A DNA stretch of 64,000 nucleotides, taken from contig JACKLA010000002.1 of NCBI GenBank assembly GCA_024236155.1, positions 186,001 through 250,000 of the forward strand, read 5' to 3'. The position numbers were made by a program, and so were the translations under genes. Origin of the DNA: Sphingomonadaceae bacterium (lineage in GTDB: Bacteria; Pseudomonadota; Alphaproteobacteria; Sphingomonadales; Sphingomonadaceae). The notes below the pieces were generated by a model. It was not told where the DNA came from. It saw only the letters and a program-made list of their open reading frames with translations, and did no database searches. Below, piece by piece: positions 42,043 to 49,572 of the stretch; positions within the stretch are counted from its first letter, which is position 1, and each line of letters starts with the position of its first letter.

Positions 42043-42293
42043 CACGCCGCGCCCACGGTTTCTGGCAGCTTCTCGATCCGGTAATTCTCGATCACCATAT
42101 TGGCGAGCAGCTTGCGGCACATATCGTCGAGCGCTTCGTCGCTGACATTGTCATCGACATCGAGTTCTATCAGCCTGCCCGCACGCACATCGTTCACCCC
42201 GTCGAAGCCCAGCCCTTCGAGTGCGTGGTGGATCGCACGCCCCTGCGGATCGAGCACACCGGGCTTGAGCGAGACGTGGACGTGGACTTTCAT
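42042..42293 (-). CDS. purS: Phosphoribosylformylglycinamidine synthase subunit PurS
   Basis: 83 residues. MKVHVHVSLKPGVLDPQG, IHHALEGLGFDGVNDVRAGRL and the C-terminal CRKLLANMVIENYRIE are the PurS signature. The dimer bridges PurL and PurQ and helps channel ammonia. It lies directly upstream of purQ with a one-base overlap, as is usual in organisms with the small, three-part FGAM synthase. Confidence 0.96.
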   Translation of the reverse strand: MKVHVHVSLKPGVLDPQGRAIHHALEGLGFDGVNDVRAGRLIELDVDDNVSDEALDDMCRKLLANMVIENYRIEKLPETVGAA

Positions 42294-42391
42294 CGTCGGG
42301 GAATCCTTGTGCAGGTGCGTTCGGTGTGCCGCCGCCTATAGCCAATGCTGCGCCGAGCGCAATCGGCGCGCCGGGCAAATTCAACAGCAAC

Positions 42392-45250
42392 CTATTCGGC
42401 CGATGCGGGCGCTTCAGGCACAACGCGGATTTCGAGGACTGCCGCAGGATCGAGGAATTGGGCGGCGGCATCGCGGATCATTTCGGGGGTGATTCTGGCA
42501 GCGATGCCGGGCGCGGCAAAGAATCGCGCCATGTCGCCTGGCTTGCCCTGCGCACGGTCAGCCAGTGCGCGCCAGCCGCTATTGCTCTTGAGGGCGTTTT
42601 CGAACCGTTCGAGCAATGGGCGGCGGGCACGGTCGAGCATGTCCGCATCGACAGGTTCGTTTCGCAGGCGCTGGACCACCCTGTTCATCGCTTCGCGAGC
42701 GTCGTCGACCTTTCCGGCGTCGAGAGAAGCGGCCAGCGAGAATGTGCCGTAGCCCGGATAGACCCCGGATTGCGCGCTGCTCGCCGTCGGTGAATAGGCT
42801 TGCCCCAGCCGTTCACGCAGCTCTTCTTGCAAGGCAATCCTTGCAATGCGTTCGAGCAGTTCCATCGTCAGGTTCAGCGTCAGGTCGCTGTCATCGGTGG
42901 TTGGCCAGATGAGCCGCAGCATGGCCTGGTCAGGCTCTCCGCCATGGCTGATCGAGCGTGGACTACGGTCGGCAGTGAAGCTGCGTTGGCGGGCTTGCGT
43001 ATAGGGAAGGAAATCGGGTTCGCGCTGGGGCAGGGCTCCAAGGGTCTTCGCAACGGCCGCGATTGCACTTTCTTCGTCGATGTCGCCGACCAGAACCAGC
43101 TCGATCGCTCCCTTGGACAGCCTGTCGCCGATGGCAGCTTCCAGATCCTTGTAGGTAAGCGCAGCCATTACCTCTTCCGGCTGGAGCGAGAAGCGCGGAT
43201 CATCGTCCGACAGGATTGCACCAATTGCATTGGAATAGGCACTGCCGGGCGTGGCATCGAGCGTGCGATAGAAATTTGCGACCGAACGCCGGTAGCGTGT
43301 TTCACCTTCGGCGCGATAGCCGGGATCGGTTAGCTCCGCTGCAAGCAATTGCATCTGCAACTCGAGATCGCGCGGGGTGGTGGTGCCGCTGGCGGAGAAA
43401 GTCTCCGCGCCGGACCCGAAGCCAATGCCCACACTGCGCCCGGCGAGGATCGACGAAAGCTCGTCCTGCGAATGGGCACCCAGGCCGCCTGCAGTGAAGA
43501 AATTGATCATCGCCGTTGCGGTCGGGTTCTCTCGCGTGTCGAGCAACGAACCGCCATCGAGGTTCATGCGAAAGGCGATCCGGTCCTGCTGCAATTCCGT
43601 CCGCTTGAGGTTCAGCCGCACGCCATTGTCGAACGAAAGCAGGCGCAAACCGGTCTTTGCATCGCGTACATCGGAGGCAACAAGCCCCGGGGGACCGAAG
43701 TCGGTATAGGCAAACTCGGCGATATCGACCGCCTCCGGTTGCGCGACTGGTTTGGCCATTGCTGAATCCCAGGCATCGCGCAGCGCCTGTTCGCCACCTT
43801 CGGGTGCGGTGCGACCGCGAAAGCGGATCAGCGGGTTATCGAGTGGTGCCGCATCTTCGAGCAGCGCCGCAAACACATCGGTCGGAGTGATCGCCTCGAC
43901 ATAGCTCTCGAACCGCGCCAGCCCGGATTCGGGTGTCGTCGGAACGATTTCGTCTTCGATCAGGCCGATTGCACTGCCGACCAGCGATGCATTGGTGCGG
44001 GTTGCCGCTGCTGCCACCGAATTTTCCAGCGCATTGCGGGTGCGGGCGATTTGCTCTGCCACCTCGCTTTCGCTGAAGCCGTGGGCGAGTGCAGCGCGCA
44101 GCACTTCCACGGCAGCTTCCAGCCCTTCTGCCCAGCCGCCATCGGGTGTCGCGACGATCAGGTTGGTTGTTCGCCCTTCGTCGAAGATATCGCCCGTCCC
44201 GAATCCTGCCGAGCGGAAGGGGGCATCTTCCTGCGCGGCGATACGGGCGAGCCGACGGTTGACGATATCGTAGCCGATGGAGCGGACGAGGTTGGCCTGT
44301 CGGGTGTCCGCACCGTCGGGACGGTCGACCCACTGTGTGTGGCGAGAGATTGTGACGGTTTCCGACAGCGCCGGATCAATGAAGATGTCGGTCTCGCCCT
44401 TGCGGTCAAGGTCCAGCGGGCCGACGTTCGGCTCGACCGGTTTTGGCGCAGCAGCCCAGCTGGCGAAATGATTGCGGATCGCGCTTTCGACCGCAGCGGT
44501 TTCATAGTCGCCGACCACAACCAGCACCGCGTTGGCAGGCACATATTCACGTGCATAGAAGCTTCGCAGGTCGTCCGCCGATGCATTTTCCAGCACTTCG
44601 GGCAGGCCGATTGGCAGGCGTTTCGTATGCAAGGCCCCAGGGGTCAGGAATTCAAACCGGTCGACGACTTCTTTCAGCGAATAGTCATTTCGGTCGCGTC
44701 GTTCGGCGAGGACCACGCCACGTTCGCGGTCGACGGCATCGGGGGCGATGGTCAGTTCGCTTGCCGTTTCACGCATTAGCATCAGCGCCGTGTCGAGCAA
44801 TTGGATATCGTTGCGTGGCAGGTCGAGCTTGTAGGTCGTCGCCTCGAAGCCGGTCGAGGCGTTGGTGTCGGCACCGAATGCCAGCCCTTCGCGTTCGAGC
44901 AGCGGGATCATTTCCCCTTCGGGAATTCGCTTCGAACCGTTGAAGGCCATGTGTTCGAGGAAATGGGCCAGGCCGCGCTCGCTTTCGGTTTCCGACAGCG
45001 AGCCGGAACCGATATGCAGCCGGACGAGAGCGGTGCCCTCAGGCCGTTCATTATGCCGCACGATATAGCGCATGCCATTGTCGAGCGTGCCGAAAATGAA
45101 AGCCGGGTCGGGTTCGAGATCGCTGCCCTCGAACGCCCAGGCGGATTCTTCGACTTTGCTCGCTGTTGCGGCGGGCGCTTCCTGCGCTTGTGCGGCAGGC
45201 AGGGCAAGAACACAGCCTAGCAGGCCGACGGCAAGGAGATGATTTCGCAT
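42392..45250 (-). CDS. M16 family zinc metallopeptidase (double pitrilysin type), secreted
   Basis: 952 residues. Signal peptide MRNHLLAVGLLGCVLALPAAQAQ. The first M16 unit has the inverted zinc motif HFLEH (96-100) with the distal glutamate in RERGVVLAE; the second half, inactive, ends with the R/Y-type substrate clamp region (LREELRERLGQAYSPTA, read LQEELRERLGQAYSP). Such two-unit enzymes degrade peptides in the periplasm. In this order the gene lies between purC and purS, a position that recurs in related genomes; a link to purine synthesis is not known. Confidence 0.93.
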   Translation of the reverse strand: MRNHLLAVGLLGCVLALPAAQAQEAPAATASKVEESAWAFEGSDLEPDPAFIFGTLDNGMRYIVRHNERPEGTALVRLHIGSGSLSETESERGLAHFLEHMAFNGSKRIPEGEMIPLLEREGLAFGADTNASTGFEATTYKLDLPRNDIQLLDTALMLMRETASELTIAPDAVDRERGVVLAERRDRNDYSLKEVVDRFEFLTPGALHTKRLPIGLPEVLENASADDLRSFYAREYVPANAVLVVVGDYETAAVESAIRNHFASWAAAPKPVEPNVGPLDLDRKGETDIFIDPALSETVTISRHTQWVDRPDGADTRQANLVRSIGYDIVNRRLARIAAQEDAPFRSAGFGTGDIFDEGRTTNLIVATPDGGWAEGLEAAVEVLRAALAHGFSESEVAEQIARTRNALENSVAAAATRTNASLVGSAIGLIEDEIVPTTPESGLARFESYVEAITPTDVFAALLEDAAPLDNPLIRFRGRTAPEGGEQALRDAWDSAMAKPVAQPEAVDIAEFAYTDFGPPGLVASDVRDAKTGLRLLSFDNGVRLNLKRTELQQDRIAFRMNLDGGSLLDTRENPTATAMINFFTAGGLGAHSQDELSSILAGRSVGIGFGSGAETFSASGTTTPRDLELQMQLLAAELTDPGYRAEGETRYRRSVANFYRTLDATPGSAYSNAIGAILSDDDPRFSLQPEEVMAALTYKDLEAAIGDRLSKGAIELVLVGDIDEESAIAAVAKTLGALPQREPDFLPYTQARQRSFTADRSPRSISHGGEPDQAMLRLIWPTTDDSDLTLNLTMELLERIARIALQEELRERLGQAYSPTASSAQSGVYPGYGTFSLAASLDAGKVDDAREAMNRVVQRLRNEPVDADMLDRARRPLLERFENALKSNSGWRALADRAQGKPGDMARFFAAPGIAARITPEMIRDAAAQFLDPAAVLEIRVVPEAPASAE

Positions 45251-45312
45251 TGCACGTATGTCTGCCCAATGGGGCAGGGGGATGCAACTGCTGCCTTGGC
45301 GGACTTGCCGTG

Positions 45313-46113
45313 TTACTTTTTCTTCGGTGTTGTCCGAAGCTTGCCGCGGTGGGCGTTGAGGTCGAACACTTCGCCCGGGCCGCTGTTCTCGCCATCGAGC
45401 AGGCCGAGGCGGCGTGCCACTTCCTGGTAAGCCTCTTCCTCACCGCCGAGATCGCGGCGGAAGCGGTCCTTGTCGAGCTTTTCGCCGGTCTTCATATCCC
45501 ACAGACGGCAGCCATCGGGGCTGATTTCGTCGGCCAGGATGATGCGGCTGAAGTCGCCATCGAAAATGCGCCCGAACTCCAGCTTGAAGTCGACCAGGCG
45601 AATGTCGATCGAAGCGAACATGCCGCACATGAAATCGTTGATGCGGATCGCCATGCTGGCGATGTCCTGCATTTCTTCGGGGCCGGCCCAGTTGAAGCAG
45701 GCGATGTGCTCTTCGGCGATCAGCGGATCGCCCAGCGCATCGTCCTTGTAGTAGTATTCGATCAGCGTGTGCGGCAGCGGCTCGCCTTCTTCGAGGCCGA
45801 GCCGCTTGCAGATCGATCCTGCGGCGACATTGCGCACGACGACTTCGATCGGCACGATTTCGACCTGCCGCACGAGCTGTTCGCGCATGTTGAGGCGGCG
45901 GATGAAATGGGTCGGGATGCCGATATGCGAAAGGCGGGTGAACACGAACTCGCTGATGCGGTTGTTGATCACGCCCTTGCCGTTGATCGTGCCGCGTTTT
46001 TCCGCGTTGAAGGCGGTCGCATCGTCCTTGAAATACTGGATGATGGTGCCCGGTTCGGGACCTTCATAGAGGATCTTGGCCTTGCCTTCGTAGATCTGGC
46101 GGCGACGCGACAT
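45313..46113 (-). CDS. purC: SAICAR synthetase (phosphoribosylaminoimidazole-succinocarboxamide synthase)
   Basis: 266 residues; joins CAIR and aspartate with ATP in purine synthesis. Signatures: RRRQIYEGKAKILYEGPE, FKDDATAFNAEKRGTINGKG, NRISEFVFTRL, VPIEVVVRNVAAGS and VDFKLEFGR with LADEISPDGCRLWD. The C-terminal RGKLRTTPKKK is a short basic tail. Transcription runs towards the M16 peptidase, purS and purQ, so all four may form one leftward unit. Confidence 0.97.
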   Translation of the reverse strand: MSRRRQIYEGKAKILYEGPEPGTIIQYFKDDATAFNAEKRGTINGKGVINNRISEFVFTRLSHIGIPTHFIRRLNMREQLVRQVEIVPIEVVVRNVAAGSICKRLGLEEGEPLPHTLIEYYYKDDALGDPLIAEEHIACFNWAGPEEMQDIASMAIRINDFMCGMFASIDIRLVDFKLEFGRIFDGDFSRIILADEISPDGCRLWDMKTGEKLDKDRFRRDLGGEEEAYQEVARRLGLLDGENSGPGEVFDLNAHRGKLRTTPKKK

Positions 46114-46275
46114 GGAATAATCCTTGGCTGGAAATAGGTTACCCCGGCCTGCGAAGACTGGGCTTCACTGCGCCGGGGCTTGGACTTTCCATTACAGTGG
46201 AACGTCCGCGATAGCAATTGCCTGACGCGGGTGGGCTGGCTAGCGAAGATACATGGCAATCGTGATCGGCAACTC

Positions 46276-47154
46276 GTGAGTTTTCGCTATCGCCAATCAG
46301 GGTGCTTGGTTTCTTCGGACATCGAACTGCCCGAATGGGCGGAGTTCCGCGCGGCGGATGCGGGAACGCCCGATGTCCAGATCGGATTCGGCGCTGCAAG
46401 AGAATTTGAGGGCAAGCAGACCCACTTCGAAGTGCCGGGCATTGGGCGGTGGCGAATCTGCGATGGCAGGCAAATTTGCATCGAGCGATCAGCAGGCGCA
46501 GCAGATGCCGATATTCGCCTATACACGCTGGGCAGCGCATGGGGGGCGCTGGGTTATCAGCGGGGCTGGGCCATGTGGCATGCCAGCGCAGTGGAGGTCG
46601 ACGGGCGCGCCGCGCTGTTCTGCGGTGAGAGCGGGCAAGGAAAATCGACCATGGCGGCAGCGATGGCGCAGGCGGGGCACATTCTGGTGGCGGACGACCT
46701 TAGCCGCGTCGATCCCGCAGACAGCATGATCTGGCGCTCATCGTCGCGGATCAAATTGCGGCGCGACGCCATCGGGCCGCTGGCACTGGATGAAGCGGCG
46801 CTCGAGGCCGACAGTTCCGACCCTGATCGCTATCGCTATGCCGTAGACGATGGCGGGATTTCGGACGCACCCGTGCCGATCGGGGCGATATTCATCCTCG
46901 AATGGGGGGACGCGCTGACGGTCGAGCGGTTTCGCGGCAGTGAGGCGGTTTCGGCGGTTTCGCAGGCTGTTGTCTATCGCAAGGAATTCCTCGAACAGCT
47001 GGGCCTGCTGGCCGGGCATGTCTTGCAGGCCGCGAATATTGCGGCTGCAGTGCCGGTGTTTCGCCTCACGCGTCCGCGCGATAACAGGCGTCTGGTGGAA
47101 TGTGTCAAGCTGGTTGAGCGCACGCTTGCACAGGCAGGTAGGTCAAGCGGGTGA
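46276..47154 (+). CDS. HPr kinase/serine kinase-like P-loop protein, orphan
   Basis: 292 residues from GTG 46276 (VSFRYRQSGCLVSSDIELPEW), the start that best fits related proteins; TTG 46180 is an alternative in the same frame. The C-terminal half has an HprK-type P-loop, CGESGQGKSTMAAAM (about 116-130), preceded by MWHASAV and followed by LVADDLSRVD. Relatives lie in lasso-peptide, asparagine-synthase-like or PqqD-type biosynthetic loci; none of those partners is adjacent here. It is divergent from purC and converges on tRNA-Phe. Substrate unknown. Confidence 0.75.
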   Translation: MSFRYRQSGCLVSSDIELPEWAEFRAADAGTPDVQIGFGAAREFEGKQTHFEVPGIGRWRICDGRQICIERSAGAADADIRLYTLGSAWGALGYQRGWAMWHASAVEVDGRAALFCGESGQGKSTMAAAMAQAGHILVADDLSRVDPADSMIWRSSSRIKLRRDAIGPLALDEAALEADSSDPDRYRYAVDDGGISDAPVPIGAIFILEWGDALTVERFRGSEAVSAVSQAVVYRKEFLEQLGLLAGHVLQAANIAAAVPVFRLTRPRDNRRLVECVKLVERTLAQAGRSSG

Positions 47155-47200
47155 CAGACCGGGAATAGCGCGCAGCATTGACCGTTTGGGGGCCGGGAAG

Positions 47201-47276
47201 TGGTGCCTCGGGGCGGATTCGAACCACCGACACCGCGATTTTCAGTCGCGTGCTCTACCAACTGAGCTACCGAGGC
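47201..47276 (-). tRNA. tRNA-Phe (GAA), CCA encoded
   Basis: Cloverleaf read on the minus strand: acceptor GCCTCGG/CCGAGGC, D arm GCTC..GAGC, anticodon stem CGCGA/TCGCG with loop CTGAAAA (anticodon GAA), T arm GGTGG-TTCGAAT-CCGCC, discriminator A. The 3' CCA is encoded (plus-strand TGG at 47201-47203), total 76 bases. It is the only RNA gene in the window. Confidence 0.97.
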
Positions 47277-47365
47277 TTTCACCTTGCTCAGCGGCCCGAA
47301 ATCCGGCCCGCGAGCGGTTTGAAGCGCGCCTATGGCGAAGCTGCGCGCGCTTGGCAAGGGGGGAA

Positions 47366-47551
47366 TCAGTCCTGCCGATCCCAATCTTGCGAAGTGAGCT
47401 CTTCAGGCGAGGCAGGTCGGCCGGGAACCGTGTAGCCATCGTTGAACCATTGCGACAGGTCGCGGTCGCGGCAACGGTTCGAACAGAAGGGCGCATGCGC
47501 CTCGACACGCGGCTTCTTGCAGATCGGGCAGGGTTTGGCGGGCTTAGTCAT
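47366..47551 (-). CDS. yacG: DNA gyrase inhibitor YacG-type zinc protein
   Basis: 61 residues. The zinc site is CPICKKP and FCSNRCRDRDLSQW, four cysteines as in YacG. E. coli YacG binds GyrB and inhibits gyrase. ATG 47551 overlaps the stop of the upstream RNase E/G-like gene by 8 bases. It is the last gene of the infA-maf-RNase-yacG operon. Confidence 0.92.
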   Translation of the reverse strand: MTKPAKPCPICKKPRVEAHAPFCSNRCRDRDLSQWFNDGYTVPGRPASPEELTSQDWDRQD

Positions 47552-48506
47552 GCGGCACGATCTGGGCCTGCGCAGCCTCGATCGCAAGGCCGGGATCGGT
47601 TTCGACCCTGACACCGCGCCCGGTGCGCCGTTCGAGTTCGGCCAGCCATTCAGGTTTGAGTTTAGCCTTCAGGGCGGGGTGGACGGTGAGGAGTGTGATG
47701 CCCGGGCCCTCGACCATCTCCGCGCGGCGCAGGGCTATCCGCGCTGCCATGCCGACACGCGAGCTGGCCATGCGGTGCAGCAGCGAAGGCCCTTCGAGCC
47801 GCGCGACGATCTGGACGAAGCCAAAGCCGTTCATAGCGGTGCGCTCATGCGGCCAGCCTGTCAGGGCATCCTCCAGCGCGGCGTCGATCATCTTTCGATC
47901 AGCTTTGGCTTCCAGCGTGGGAAAATCGATCCCTATCGAACCGCCGAGGTCGAACAGGCGCAATGCATGGGCGAGGGGGCGGGCCGCCGCCAGCGCAAGC
48001 TCGCGCGGGGACAAGTCGCCATCGATATCGATCACGGTCATTGCAGGGGTGACGCTGAACAGCAACGAGCCGCCCGCGAAATCGACCTGCCCGCTGCTGG
48101 CCGCCTGCCAAACATCTTCCCACGAGCCGGCGGGAAGGTGATGAACCTCCTTGCCTGCCGAAAATGCATCATCGAGCGGTTGGGGTTCATCGGCTGGATT
48201 TGCCACCCGGCCCTGCGCGCGCTTGAGGCGGCCTCGTTCGGCGATAGCCGCGCGGGATATCCGGATGGTGAGTGCCTGTCCTTCGGCAGTTCCTGGCGGG
48301 ATACGATCGAGCAGGATCTCGCGTCGCGCCTCGTCCACTGCGACGCCGCGCCTAGCACCTGCGGGCTTGGACACCAGTTTCGCGCTGCAGGTCGCACCGG
48401 CATGCAACTGGCCCGGCCAGCGCAGCTTTGCCGCCAGCACCTCACCACCATCGACCAGTAGCGCCCGGCTTTCGCCGATGCCGTGCTCGACCAGCCACTC
48501 AGGCAA
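47544..48506 (-). CDS. Ribonuclease E/G family protein (short form)
   Basis: 320 residues, shorter than RNase G (about 490). Visible family parts are the S1-like start (GESRALLVDGGEVLAAKLRW), the catalytic region LRLFDLGGSIGIDFPTLE with its metal aspartate, and DIDGDLSPRELAL. The zinc-link and C-terminal tail of full RNase E/G are missing. The start is TTG 48506, inside the end of maf (8-base overlap). This short form next to infA and maf is common in Sphingomonadales. It probably processes RNA, but activity should not be taken for granted. Confidence 0.85.
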   Translation of the reverse strand: MPEWLVEHGIGESRALLVDGGEVLAAKLRWPGQLHAGATCSAKLVSKPAGARRGVAVDEARREILLDRIPPGTAEGQALTIRISRAAIAERGRLKRAQGRVANPADEPQPLDDAFSAGKEVHHLPAGSWEDVWQAASSGQVDFAGGSLLFSVTPAMTVIDIDGDLSPRELALAAARPLAHALRLFDLGGSIGIDFPTLEAKADRKMIDAALEDALTGWPHERTAMNGFGFVQIVARLEGPSLLHRMASSRVGMAARIALRRAEMVEGPGITLLTVHPALKAKLKPEWLAELERRTGRGVRVETDPGLAIEAAQAQIVPHD

Positions 48507-49074
48507 TTGGGAACCCTGCCGCCTTCAGCAGCGCGCGCGTTTCGAACAGCGGCAGGCCGACAACGCCTGAATGGCTGCCCTGGATGCGGCTGATCAGCCC
48601 TTCGGCGATGCCCTGTATGGCATAGCCGCCCGCCTTGCCGTCCCATTCGCCGCTGGCGATGTAGTCATCGATTTCCTGCGCGGAGAGGCGTTTGAAAATC
48701 ACCACCGTTTCGCTCAGACGTTCGCGGATCGTGTCGTCGGGTGCGCGAAGGGCGATGGCAGAAAGCACGCGGTGGCGCCGCCCCGATACCAGTTCGAGGC
48801 ATTTGCGCGCCGTCGCCTCGTCTTCGGCTTTGGGCAGGATACGCCTGCCGACCGCGACAACGGTATCGCCCGCCAGCACGAAGCCCGCATCGCTCGCGGC
48901 TGCCTCGGCCTTTTCGTGCGCCATGCGGCGCGCATAGTCGTGCGGAAGTTCCGCCTTGTGCGGCGTCTCGTCGATATCGGCCGGGGCGATCGCAGTTGGT
49001 TCAAGCCCGAGCCGCGCGAGCAATTCTCGCCTGCGCGGGCTGGCCGAAGCAAGGATAAGGCTGGGTGCGGACAA
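48499..49074 (-). CDS. maf: Maf-like nucleotide pyrophosphatase
   Basis: 191 residues. Maf signature LILASASPRRRELLARLGL near the N-terminus, AGDTVVAVGRRIL with the catalytic aspartate, SGRRHRV, and GYAIQGIAEGLI with SHSGVVGLPL. These house-cleaning enzymes hydrolyse non-canonical or m5U/UTP-type nucleotides. The start is TTG 49074, 12 bases after the infA stop. Translationally coupled to the RNase E/G-like gene. Confidence 0.93.
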   Translation of the reverse strand: MSAPSLILASASPRRRELLARLGLEPTAIAPADIDETPHKAELPHDYARRMAHEKAEAAASDAGFVLAGDTVVAVGRRILPKAEDEATARKCLELVSGRRHRVLSAIALRAPDDTIRERLSETVVIFKRLSAQEIDDYIASGEWDGKAGGYAIQGIAEGLISRIQGSHSGVVGLPLFETRALLKAAGFPIA

Positions 49075-49086
49075 TTCCGCCGCCGC

Positions 49087-49356
49087 TTATTGCGGGCCGG
49101 GGCCCTGGGCCGGGTTCTGCCCCGGACCACCGCGACCGGGCATGAAACGATAGGTGATGCGTGCCTTGGTCAGATCATAAGGTGTCAGTTCGCACAGCAC
49201 CTCGTCACCCACCAGCACGCGGATGCGGTTCTTGCGCATCTTGCCGGCAGTGTGGCCGAGCACCTCGTGGCCGTTTTCGAGCTCCACCCGGAACATCGCG
49301 TTGGGCAGCAGTTCCACCACCTTGCCGCGCATTTCGAGGAGTTCTTCTTTTGCCAT
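49087..49356 (-). CDS. infA: Translation initiation factor IF-1 with C-terminal extension
   Basis: 89 residues; standard IF-1 has about 72. The OB-fold core MAKEELLEMRGKVVELLPNAMF, LGHTAGKMRKNRIRVLVGD and LTKARITYR is complete. The extra tail, PGRGGPGQNPAQGPGPQ, is Gly/Pro/Gln-rich and disordered, replacing the usual short end. IF-1 occupies the A site during initiation. ATG 49356 is the only start that gives the canonical N-terminus. First gene of the infA-maf-RNase-yacG operon. Confidence 0.95.
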   Translation of the reverse strand: MAKEELLEMRGKVVELLPNAMFRVELENGHEVLGHTAGKMRKNRIRVLVGDEVLCELTPYDLTKARITYRFMPGRGGPGQNPAQGPGPQ

Positions 49357-49572
49357 GTGTGTTCGGTATCCGTGTTGTCTGTCGATGAATGTTGCGCGCC
49401 CATAGCTGCGGCAGGGCAAAAAGGGAAGAGTTGAGCGTATGGGGCGGTCGGGTCGTCCCTCCATCGGCCTGCTGCGACATTCGGTTACTATTCATCAGTT
49501 GCCGTGCACCACGGCGATTGGCTATCCGGCATCCGATTGGACCAGCCCCCTTATTGTCCGGGAATCAGTGTT

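Noticed and set aside
45262..45277. Hairpin CTGCCC-AATG-GGGCAG between purC and the M16 gene as a terminator
   Set aside because: Six-base stem without a T run on the transcribed strand; the two genes may well be co-transcribed.
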